From an uncultured Oscillospiraceae bacterium (GTDB lineage: Bacteria > Bacillota > Clostridia > Oscillospirales > Acutalibacteraceae), in contig CABULH010000016.1 in NCBI GenBank assembly GCA_902492455.1, forward strand, positions 24,680-88,679: a DNA stretch of 64,000 bases. The letters run 5' to 3'. Positions 1 to 7,317 of the stretch are shown here, piece after piece; the first letter of the stretch is position 1, and every line of letters begins with the position of its first letter. Under the pieces are notes generated by a model that ran no database searches, had not been told where the DNA came from, and saw only the letters and a list, made by a program, of their open reading frames with translations. Position numbers and translations under genes: made by a program.

Positions 1-1206
1 AGGCGTGTAGCGGTCGATGTTGCCCTCAGTTACGGTATAGGTGCCCGCAATGAGGTCGCTGATATCGATCGTGCCGCCGGCGCCGGTGACCACATTTCGG
101 GTGATACCGTTGCCGGTAATGGTAAAGGGAATGCCGGACACCACACCATCCTCGCTGGTTTTGACCAGGTGCATGGTGCCTACAGCTTCCATCTCCAGAC
201 GCAGATAGGCGCTGACCGGGTCAGACACATTCTCGCCGTAGGTAATGACATCCTGAATGCCGCCGCCCTGATTGCCGTCCGTCCAGGTGATGACGCCGGT
301 GCGGATGCCGGCCGTTTTGCTGGCGGTCACACGGATGTCGCCGACTACTGCGGTGTCGGCAGTGATGGTCAGCCGGTTGCCGCTCTTAGAGAAACTTACG
401 CCCGGTTCAGACGAACTGAAGGAGAAGCCGGACAGCACATCGTTGGTGTCGGTCAGGGTAACGCTGTAGTTCGTGCCGTTCCACTCCAGCTCATAGGAGC
501 TGGCGCTGCCATAGCTGCGTGCACAGAAGCTGGGGATGCTGGCGTGATTCTGTACGCTCGTGACCATGGAATTGTAATAGGACATGATCTGGCTGCGCAG
601 CGGGTGCGAGTCGCCGATATAGCTCCAGACTGCGCCTTTGCCATAGGCGTCGGGATTCACCTTGTTGAAAGATGCGTCTCTCTCACCTACAACAGTCTCC
701 CACACCAGCAGCTGCGTGGCAATCGCATGGCTCATGTTCGCCGCATCAGACGCATTCTGGCTTCGCCAGGAAGTAGAGATGTTGCCCTGATACCCATACT
801 GCATGATGCGCCCCAGCAGTACCTTGACGGTATCCGGAGAGATGGTCACATTGTTGCTGGCGGGGTAGTTCTCCCAATAGTTCTCATCCCTGCTTGTGAG
901 CGTATCGCCGGAGTATTGTCCGATACCGGGCTCAATGCAGTAGGCGACCTGGCCGTTATAGGTTCCGATGGAGTGGATCGTCGTGTAATTATGGGACATG
1001 TAGCTCCAGCCGCTCATAAGCTCTGTGGCCGGATGTCCCCAGGTTGTCCCCGAATAATTGCTGTCGCCGTCACGGGGGAAGTCCACCATATAGGCGTCCA
1101 CCGTTGCGGCGGCAAACACAGTCGTGGTCAGGGACGTCAGCGTGGTCAGGCACATGAGCAGTGCCAGAAAAGCCGAGAATCCTCTTTTCAATGCCTTGTG
1201 TTTCAT
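1..1206 (-). CDS. Thioester-domain (TQXA) surface adhesin / SpaA-like pilin protein, partial
   Basis: The gene starts at an ATG after AGGAGGTAACTTT and stays open to the left edge, so at least 402 residues are present and the C-terminus is outside the window. Residues 1-30 form a signal peptide ending near VFAA. A thioester domain follows: Cys90 in YCIEPG and Gln165 in TQLLVWE are the pair expected to form the internal Cys-Gln bond in the TQXA family, which attaches covalently to host or surface amines. After about residue 340 a SpaA/Cna-B-like repeat begins (MHLVKTSEDG). A sortase motif would lie outside the window. It is probably a cargo or mating-contact adhesin of the conjugative element (inference). 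Confidence 0.85.
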   Translation of the reverse strand, partial: MKHKALKRGFSAFLALLMCLTTLTSLTTTVFAAATVDAYMVDFPRDGDSNYSGTTWGHPATELMSGWSYMSHNYTTIHSIGTYNGQVAYCIEPGIGQYSGDTLTSRDENYWENYPASNNVTISPDTVKVLLGRIMQYGYQGNISTSWRSQNASDAANMSHAIATQLLVWETVVGERDASFNKVNPDAYGKGAVWSYIGDSHPLRSQIMSYYNSMVTSVQNHASIPSFCARSYGSASSYELEWNGTNYSVTLTDTNDVLSGFSFSSSEPGVSFSKSGNRLTITADTAVVGDIRVTASKTAGIRTGVITWTDGNQGGGIQDVITYGENVSDPVSAYLRLEMEAVGTMHLVKTSEDGVVSGIPFTITGNGITRNVVTGAGGTIDISDLIAGTYTVTEGNIDRYTP

Positions 1207-1231
1207 AAAGTTACCTCCTGATTTTGGGCAG

Positions 1232-1262
1232 AAAAAAAGCACACCGTTTCCGATGTGCTTTC
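1232..1262 (-). terminator. Intrinsic terminator after the lipoprotein gene
   Basis: Read on the minus strand, a hairpin with AGCACA/TGTGCT arms is followed by seven T residues, 20-50 bases past the stop codon of the 1283-1969 gene. It separates that gene from the adhesin gene. Confidence 0.65.
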
Positions 1263-1282
1263 CTCTGCGCTGAATTAGTGGC

Positions 1283-1969
1283 TCAGGCGTACCCGATATA
1301 GATGTCATATCTGCCATCTGCTCGAAGCTGTGCCCAAGCGCAAAAATATGTCATGCCGTCTGCTGCGTATAGATCCAGTCTTGATTTGATGTCCCGCTCC
1401 AGATAGATGGACTGCGCACTGGCGATGATGGGATTATCCCAGCAATCTGTGGCTGTGGAATCATAGGTGAGCCCGATGCTCTGGCCATAGGATATAGCGA
1501 AAGATACCCAGTAATCAACATCAAAAGCTGGTTCCGGGTCAGGCTCAGGGGTAGGTTCCGGTTCTGGAGCAGTAGTCTCGGCAGGTGGGTCGGGGGTCTG
1601 GATAGCTGGCTGGGAAGTCTGCGGCTGTGAGACCGGCTCTGTTGGATCTGTGGCCAGCGGCTTGGACGGCTTACTCGAAGTATCCGCCGGCGGCTCACTT
1701 TGATTTTTATCGCCATTTTCCCCAGTGGGTATGGAGGAAACGGGCGCATCCTTCTCTTGAACCGTTTCTTCATGGATCTCCTCCGGAGGCAATTGCTCCG
1801 ATGGCGTCGGTTCAGAATCGGTCTGGGGTGGCGGGGATGTTTGCGTGATTGAATTCTCCTCGTGGGTCCACATCTCGCTATTTTCAGGGCTCTCGGATGG
1901 GTCTGGGGAAGCGCAGGCGCAGAGCAGCGCCATCATGCATGCCAGGCTTAACAGTATCATTCGTCTCAT
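1283..1969 (-). CDS. Putative lipoprotein with Pro/Ser/Thr/Glu-rich stalk
   Basis: The product has 228 residues. It begins with a lipoprotein signal (MRRMILLSLACMMALLCAC, probable lipidated Cys19), followed by a low-complexity acidic and proline-rich stalk (about residues 20-148). A C-terminal domain of about 75 residues (starting near DVDYWVSFAISYGQSIGL) resembles small domains found on lipoproteins of clostridial conjugative elements, but I cannot name the family. The stalk contains PQTDSE, a peptide that recurs in two other proteins of this element. It is probably anchored on the outer face of the membrane. Function unknown. Confidence 0.7.
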   Translation of the reverse strand: MRRMILLSLACMMALLCACASPDPSESPENSEMWTHEENSITQTSPPPQTDSEPTPSEQLPPEEIHEETVQEKDAPVSSIPTGENGDKNQSEPPADTSSKPSKPLATDPTEPVSQPQTSQPAIQTPDPPAETTAPEPEPTPEPDPEPAFDVDYWVSFAISYGQSIGLTYDSTATDCWDNPIIASAQSIYLERDIKSRLDLYAADGMTYFCAWAQLRADGRYDIYIGYA

Positions 1970-2039
1970 GACTCAGTTCCTCCTTCATATGGTTTTCACC
2001 AAATTACACGGATGAGTCTTGAGATTTACAATTCCGCCG

Positions 2040-2453
2040 TCAGCCTGCCAGGCGCAGATACCCGCGGGTGGCTTCCTCCACGCAGCGGTCGAGGATTTCG
2101 TAAAACCGTTCTTTTGTCAGCTCTGTGTCCAGCCAATGGGTGGCTCGGTAGGAATAGCAGCCGACGTCCTCGTTGATGGCATGGCTTCCAAGGACGCTGT
2201 GCAGGTTCAGCTCGTTCATGAGTCTGCGTTTTTTCATGCCGTCCGGCTGATCAATGGCTTTTGCCAGGCAGATCACAATAAGAGGGTGCAGTGGAGAAAA
2301 GGATACCTGCATGTAGTAATCCCGGTATCCCAAGGTCAGGGACGTTTCATCCTGATCTTCCACCGGCAACTGCGCCAGAATCATCTTCCGCGCACGCTCT
2401 GCAATTCTCTTTCTACGAGCCTGCTCCTCCTTGCTCAGGTTATAGCAATTCAA
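2040..2453 (-). CDS. Hypothetical protein, YbjN-like fold possible
   Basis: The product has 137 residues with no signal peptide or membrane segment. The N-terminus is basic and helical (KEEQARRKRIAERARK). The middle part (MQVSFSPLHPLIVICLAKAID) and the helix LMNELNLHSVLGSHAINEDVG faintly recall YbjN/type III chaperone-like domains, but this is only a resemblance. A ribosome site (AAAGGAG) lies about 12 bases upstream of the ATG. It sits between the AbiE operon and the lipoprotein gene as element cargo. No function is assigned. Confidence 0.6.
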   Translation of the reverse strand: MNCYNLSKEEQARRKRIAERARKMILAQLPVEDQDETSLTLGYRDYYMQVSFSPLHPLIVICLAKAIDQPDGMKKRRLMNELNLHSVLGSHAINEDVGCYSYRATHWLDTELTKERFYEILDRCVEEATRGYLRLAG

Positions 2454-2468
2454 AGTGGTTCTCCTTTC

Positions 2469-2504
2469 AAAAAGACAGGATGCAGCTGACGCCGCACCCT
2501 GTCT
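2469..2504 (-). terminator. Intrinsic terminator downstream of the AbiE operon
   Basis: On the minus strand AGACAGG and CCTGTCT frame an inner imperfect stem and are followed by TTTTT. It lies 20 bases after the AbiEii stop codon. Confidence 0.7.
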
Positions 2505-2523
2505 GAAACAGTATTTTTGTTCT

Positions 2524-3361
2524 TCACAAACCCAGTTCTTTCGAAATGATTTCTACTGTGTCCAACACATCGTGAAATTGCAGCTCTTTTGCATAGGCGT
2601 TTTCAGCAGCGTAGTTGCGCCATAGTGTATAAAGCTGCGGCTCTTCACGCATATCGCTGAGAATTTCGCACCAATCTTTCAGTTCTTCAAGCGAGCCTCG
2701 CTTGCTTGCCGTATGTTCCGCCGCCTGCCGGAGCACATCAATGCGGATGCTGCTTTTTCGTTCTCGGTACAGCGTGTGCAGGTCGTAAAAATCTCTTGCT
2801 CTGGTGTCGCCAATATTGCGCCGGATGATGGTTTCATACTTTTCCGCCATGACTGTCTCCAGAGTGTAGGCCATGATAGACAAGCTCTTATCCTCGAAAA
2901 TCAGCGGATAGTCGTATCGGATTGCTGCCGGCGTGATTGTATCTCCTGTCGTAATGTCAATTTTCATGGGGCTGTTGATTTTCCCATATTTCACATTTAC
3001 GGTGATACGAAAGTTGTTATACGCATCGTCCTCACGGATCGGCTCGATTTTCTGAAACTGGAACGCAACGCCGTCATCAAGCGGTGTTTCCATGATTTCC
3101 TTGATGATAGCCACGATTTTTTTCTTCCATCTGGATGCCACGTACAGTCGTGTCCATATCCATCGTGGTCCGGCTCGGTACGCCAATCATGGACGAAATC
3201 AAAAGCCCTCCCTTGAGAATGAAGTTTGAGTTATATTGCGATTCAGCAAGCCGCTCCAAAATGCGCTCAAACAAAAACATCTGCAGAACTTCCTGTGCAC
3301 GAAGATTGTTCTTTGCAGCATAATTTCGTATAGCGCCCTTTACCTGTTCCGGCGTCTTCAC
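2524..3361 (-). pseudogene. abiEii: AbiEii nucleotidyltransferase toxin, frameshifted
   Basis: Two overlapping reading frames together make one AbiEii/AbiGii toxin. The first (GTG at 3361, to 3077) carries the nucleotidyltransferase core, including ILKGGLLISS and TTMDMDTT, whose DxD-type acidic residues bind metal. The second (to 2524) continues with DDGVAFQF, MKIDITTGD and the conserved ARDFYDLH helix. The frame changes at a run of seven A residues (plus-strand T at 3117-3123); gain of one base or loss of two explains it. Unless rescued, the product is truncated after the active-site region and should be inactive. It overlaps the antitoxin gene by GTGA. A homopolymer sequencing error is possible. 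Confidence 0.8.
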
Positions 3362-3960
3362 ATCAGCACCTCCATGTATGTCCTTATTTGTTCTTCTATG
3401 CCGAGCTGCTTTCCGTATTTCAGCAGCTTACGGCTGTTGGTGTGGTTCTTGAAGTAATCCTTGAGTGCCTGGGTATACAGCTGCAAATCCATCTGGGCCT
3501 TTGCCCGGATCAAATCACAGATGCATCGTTCCTTATCATACAGACTTATCGTGCCGCCCTGGGGCGACTTTGTTGCCGCAAGGCCAAGCCCGTAAATCTC
3601 CGGCATCACATAATGGATCCGAACATCAGGGTTGTCACGCTTGATTTTGGTCATGTTCGTACCTTGCGGTACTGTGAGATCCAGAACATGCGGCGTCCGG
3701 TCTGACAGCCCCCAGAAGAAAAGCGCCGTGCCATAGGAATACACCGCCTTGGAACTGCGCGCCTGAAGGAGCGCATATTCGTCGGTTTCGCCGTCGATTG
3801 GAACATATAGACCCTTTGCAATGCGCTCAAGCCTCCCGGCGTTCACATATTGACCAAGATGCATCCGGCTAAGCCCCGCTTCCTCAACCTGTGCTGTGCG
3901 GATAAAGCCGTTGCTGCTCTCAGCTATTTTCATGAGCTGCTCCCAAATCCTGTCCATCAT
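3358..3960 (-). CDS. abiEi: AbiEi antitoxin / transcriptional autorepressor
   Basis: The product has 200 residues. The N-terminus is a winged helix (about residues 1-60: GFIRTAQVEEAGLSRMHLGQYVNAGRLERIAKGLYV), and the rest is the AbiEi C-terminal antitoxin domain (FWGLSDRTPHVLDLTVPQG). AbiEi proteins neutralise the AbiEii toxin without stable binding (type IV system) and repress their own promoter by binding inverted repeats. Here an exact 17-bp inverted repeat overlaps the promoter just upstream. The gene is intact, whereas the toxin partner is frameshifted. Such modules provide phage defence or stabilise conjugative elements. Confidence 0.88.
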   Translation of the reverse strand: MMDRIWEQLMKIAESSNGFIRTAQVEEAGLSRMHLGQYVNAGRLERIAKGLYVPIDGETDEYALLQARSSKAVYSYGTALFFWGLSDRTPHVLDLTVPQGTNMTKIKRDNPDVRIHYVMPEIYGLGLAATKSPQGGTISLYDKERCICDLIRAKAQMDLQLYTQALKDYFKNHTNSRKLLKYGKQLGIEEQIRTYMEVLM

Positions 3961-3977
3961 GCATCACCATCCTCGCC

Positions 3978-4026
3978 CTTTACAATCGTGCTTTTGATTA
4001 TATCATTATAAAGCACGATTGTAAAG
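3978..4026 (-). promoter_or_regulatory. AbiE promoter with 17-bp inverted-repeat operator
   Basis: Two exact 17-base arms (CTTTACAATCGTGCTTT at 3978-3994 and its complement at 4010-4026) are separated by 15 bases. On the minus strand the outer arm contains TTTACA (4025-4020), which is 17 bases from TATAAT (4002-3997), so the -35 lies inside one arm and the -10 between the arms. This matches the known autoregulation of abiE operons by AbiEi. Confidence 0.88.
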
Positions 4027-4086
4027 CGATTTTGAGAATAGTATTTGCAGATATCGCAGGTATTATGCGGTCAATTTCCTGCAAAG

Positions 4087-5487
4087 CTACCTGGGTGTGG
4101 CGATATGGGTGATCGCACCCCAGATTCGGTTGGACTCGTTGTTGATGCCCAGAATCCTCACCGTTACGCGAGAGCCTCTGGGCGGGCGGCCACGCTTGGG
4201 ATAGCTGCAAAGACAATCAATGCCGCCGTCGAGGGAAACGAATACACCGTTCATATCTACCATGCTGACCGTTCCCACATACCGGTTGCCCACTGTGTAG
4301 CGGCGCAGCGCCTTTTCATACGGGTTTTCACCGGCCTGCTTGATGGAGGCGTTCACCTTGATATGATTCCGGTCGCTGCGGTCAATGCTCAGGATCTTCA
4401 CCAGAATCCTTTGCCCAGGCTGGAAGCTGGCGCTGGCATCCAGCATCCGCTGATAGCTCAGCTCCCGCAGAGGGATATAGTTCTCCAGACCAAACAGATC
4501 CACAAAGATGCCCGCCCGGATGACCGACACGACACGTGCCTCGGCGCAGACGCCCTCATACAGCAAGTTATTTCCATCCCGGTCTACACCGAAGTAGTAT
4601 TCACGGCGCTTGGCGGCCATGGCCTCCAGACGGCTGCCGACTGCGAGACCGGATTTCTCATCGATGCCCTTGACGATGAAATCCACCTCTGCGCCCAATC
4701 TCTTGGTGAGCATATAGTGCAGCACATCTTCCGGCATGCGGCCTCGAAAATCATCGGGCGGTTCCACCGCCTCCTCTGCTGGAATAATAACCTTGATATC
4801 GCCATGGTAAATGACTGCGAGAGAACGGGATGGGTTGTCGGCCGGTCGTTCCACGCCCTGGATCGTCCCGGTCAATATCCGTCTGGTCTTGAGGGATTCC
4901 ACCAGGTCAAGCAGGTCGTTTCTGGCCTTTTCCGCATCGGTCTCAACGCCCAGCCGGTCGTCGATGGATACCACCGGTGAACTCGGTCTGGCAGCAGTGC
5001 GCCTGCGGCGTGTCGCGCGTTCGGCCGCTGCGGCTTCCGCCGGTTTTTCCGGCTCTGCGTCAGACTCGGATTTCTTCGCTCTGGGTTTCCTGGTTTTACG
5101 GGCCGGCGGAGCCTCTTCAGGTTCGCCCGGCGACGTTTCAGAGTCAGTCTGGGAGGGAGGGCTTTCTTGGGGACTCACGACGCCGTCTTCGATCGGATCC
5201 GCACCGGAATCGGTGTTTTCTGAATCAGTCTGAGGGGACTCGGATTTTTCAGGCGCTTCATGAGCCCCTTCTGCGCTGAATTCCTCCTCCAGCGCAGATT
5301 CAGAATCAGTCTGGGAGGGGGAGTCTGTTTCAGGCAAGATCACCTCCTCTTCAGCCCGGGATACCTCATCCAGAGAAGCCTCGGTGTCAGTCTGGGAAAT
5401 CGCATCTGCTGCAGCGCCTTCCTCAGGCGACTGCTGCTCCAGAGCCATCTCTTCTTCGGGGATCAGTTCTTTCTTTTTGGTTGCCAT
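4087..5487 (-). CDS. S1 RNA-binding domain protein with acidic repeat N-terminus
   Basis: The start is an ATG after AGGAGGAAATACC, giving 466 residues. The first 150 or so are acidic and low in complexity, with four copies of a QTD(S/T)E peptide. A basic KKTRKPRAKK-type segment and an Arg/Ala-rich stretch follow. The C-terminal half has an S1-like OB fold (GVCAEARVVSVIRAGIFVDLFGLENYIP) and a second one (VGNRYVGTVSMVDMNGVFVSL). S1-domain proteins of this kind occur in clostridial conjugative elements, but their role in transfer is not established. In the uninterrupted element it lay directly behind virD4. Confidence 0.8.
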   Translation of the reverse strand: MATKKKELIPEEEMALEQQSPEEGAAADAISQTDTEASLDEVSRAEEEVILPETDSPSQTDSESALEEEFSAEGAHEAPEKSESPQTDSENTDSGADPIEDGVVSPQESPPSQTDSETSPGEPEEAPPARKTRKPRAKKSESDAEPEKPAEAAAAERATRRRRTAARPSSPVVSIDDRLGVETDAEKARNDLLDLVESLKTRRILTGTIQGVERPADNPSRSLAVIYHGDIKVIIPAEEAVEPPDDFRGRMPEDVLHYMLTKRLGAEVDFIVKGIDEKSGLAVGSRLEAMAAKRREYYFGVDRDGNNLLYEGVCAEARVVSVIRAGIFVDLFGLENYIPLRELSYQRMLDASASFQPGQRILVKILSIDRSDRNHIKVNASIKQAGENPYEKALRRYTVGNRYVGTVSMVDMNGVFVSLDGGIDCLCSYPKRGRPPRGSRVTVRILGINNESNRIWGAITHIATPR

Positions 5488-5509
5488 GGTATTTCCTCCT
5501 GTCAATTAA

Positions 5510-5526
5510 ATAGACTCTCGGAATCT
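5510..5526 (+). repeat. Left terminal inverted repeat of the insertion sequence
   Basis: ATAGACTCTCGGAATCT; it pairs with the right end with one mismatch. Because TTAA is self-complementary, the repeat could equally be counted as 21 bases with no duplication. Confidence 0.85.
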
Positions 5527-5677
5527 CTAACCCATTGAAATCACTTGGGTTGGAGGTTCCTTTTTTATCGAAATCACCCACTTTTTTTCAAAAAGGGCTT
5601 GACAAACGGCCAAAAAAATGTGGCGCTTCGCGCCCTTGTTTACAGAAGTGACTTTTTGCGAACAGGGGGCGACTTCG

Positions 5678-7159
5678 ATGTTACCGATTTATCCCGGTGG
5701 CCATATGGCCTACCAGAATTTTGTGGTTGAGCAGTTGCGCAACCACTATGCCAACCCGGCAGAATTGCCGGATAGGCTATTGGACATTGCCGAGTGCTTT
5801 TGGGAGAAGAACCTGACGGGCATTGACACGCTCATGCAGGAGTGCTACTCCCGGTTTGGACCAAAACCAAGACCTCCGTCTTGTATGCTGCGCTCTGTTT
5901 TGCTGTCCATCGCCTTGGGGGTTCCGTCCTACACGAAGTGGGTAGAACAGATGAAAACGGTGCCTGCTTACGCCATCCTGAGCGGATTCAAGTTTGGAGA
6001 TACGCCTGGAATTGGCACCTTTGCAAACTTCTTCTCCCGACTCTGGCAGCTTGACACGAGCAACATACAGCCCCACGAACAACCGCCCAAGCGGAAGGTG
6101 AAGAAGCCTAAGAAGGGAGAAAAGGCCGAATCAGTTGAAATACTGACTGTTGGTGAGCTGATTCAGCAACTTGAAAAACAGGCTCCTTCTGAGAAGCAGC
6201 CTTATGCTCTTCTCTTTAAGGTGTTTAAGCAGGAATTTCTGGACGAGTCAACTGCCAGGGGTTTAATCAACCCGTCTGCTCTGGCTCTTTCTGGGGATGG
6301 AACCCCCGTCGCAACCTCAGCACAGCAACGCAAAATGAGGCTGTGTAAGTGCAAAGAACAGGGCATTTCAGATTGCTCGTGCAACAGGTATTTTTCGCAA
6401 CCGGACTGTGATAGTGGCTGGGATTCACACAGAGGACGCTTCTACAACGGCTATGCCCTCTATATGTTCACTGCTTCAGACTCTGAGAACGATTTGCCGG
6501 TGTTTCCTTTGCTGCATTCGGCCTCTCGCCACGATGCTTTGGGGTTTGCCAACACCTTTTTCACAATGAAGACCTTCTTGCCGGACTTCACAGTGTCTAA
6601 ACTGCTGCTGGACTCCGCCCACGATGCTATGCCTGTTTACGAATACTGCCGGAAAAATCACATCGTTCCATTCATTGATTTGAATGTGAAGCGGGGGATT
6701 AAGCAGAAATACAAGGATGACTTCACCATTGGTGGTGATGGCGTCCCTGTCTGTTTGGCTGGACTTAAAATGCGACACGATGGAGTTGAACTGGCCAAGC
6801 GCCGCTCTAAGTTCCGATGCCCTCTGACGAACCGGATATCCGGTGTCTGCTCATGCGAAAATCCTTGTTCTTCGTCCAAGTTTGGCCCCACTGTCCACCT
6901 CGCCATGAAAGACAATCCTCGTCTCATCAATATCCCGCCACGGGACTCAGCAGAGTGGGAAACGGAATACGCTGCCCGGACTTCCTCTGAACGGTGCAAC
7001 AAGCGTATTAAAAACGACTTCAATCTGGAGGGCGGACACCACCGTTGCTCGAAAATGTGGTACTGTCGCCTCTACGCCACTATGATGCTCCAACACTTAG
7101 TGGCATGGGACTTGCCACATGAATCGGCCTTCCGAACAGCACTAAAAGCCGCTGCCTAA
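5678..7159 (+). CDS. DDE-type transposase
   Basis: The product has 493 residues when started at the ATG preceded by GGGGG (an upstream ATG at 5618 adds 20 residues and lacks a good ribosome site). The N-terminal helical region (RPPSCMLRSVLLSIALGVPSY) resembles the DUF772-like N-domain of IS4/IS1182-type enzymes. Candidate catalytic acidic residues are in ALSGDGTPVAT, KLLLDSAHDAMP and RTSSERCNKRIK. A Cys-rich insert (CKCKEQGISDCSCN, later CSCENPC) may bind metal. No frameshift is visible, so the element may be active. Family assignment below the DDE level is not secure. Confidence 0.82.
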   Translation: MLPIYPGGHMAYQNFVVEQLRNHYANPAELPDRLLDIAECFWEKNLTGIDTLMQECYSRFGPKPRPPSCMLRSVLLSIALGVPSYTKWVEQMKTVPAYAILSGFKFGDTPGIGTFANFFSRLWQLDTSNIQPHEQPPKRKVKKPKKGEKAESVEILTVGELIQQLEKQAPSEKQPYALLFKVFKQEFLDESTARGLINPSALALSGDGTPVATSAQQRKMRLCKCKEQGISDCSCNRYFSQPDCDSGWDSHRGRFYNGYALYMFTASDSENDLPVFPLLHSASRHDALGFANTFFTMKTFLPDFTVSKLLLDSAHDAMPVYEYCRKNHIVPFIDLNVKRGIKQKYKDDFTIGGDGVPVCLAGLKMRHDGVELAKRRSKFRCPLTNRISGVCSCENPCSSSKFGPTVHLAMKDNPRLINIPPRDSAEWETEYAARTSSERCNKRIKNDFNLEGGHHRCSKMWYCRLYATMMLQHLVAWDLPHESAFRTALKAAA

Positions 7160-7300
7160 ACGGGGAAACTGAATACTCTTGAAAAGGCGTATCCAGCTAT
7201 ACGTTTGCTTTGCTTTGCCAATTTCCGTTGCCATTTCGCTTTTCGGGTCTATCTACCCCCTCTCGTTGTCCGGCCCCGGTCTGAGGGTGAAATCTACTCA

Positions 7301-7317
7301 AGATTCCGAGAGCCTAT
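7301..7317 (-). repeat. Right terminal inverted repeat of the insertion sequence
   Basis: AGATTCCGAGAGCCTAT, the complement of the left end with one mismatch. It abuts TTAA, which also supplies the virD4 stop codon. Confidence 0.85.

Noticed and set aside
169..1221. Long open frame on the plus strand (350 codons)
   Set aside because: It is antisense to the adhesin gene, has no ribosome site and no recognisable protein features; the minus-strand frame has a signal peptide and thioester motifs.
3100..3140. Programmed -1 frameshift in AbiEii
   Set aside because: The shift needed is +1 (or -2), and no slippery heptamer plus pseudoknot for that direction is evident.
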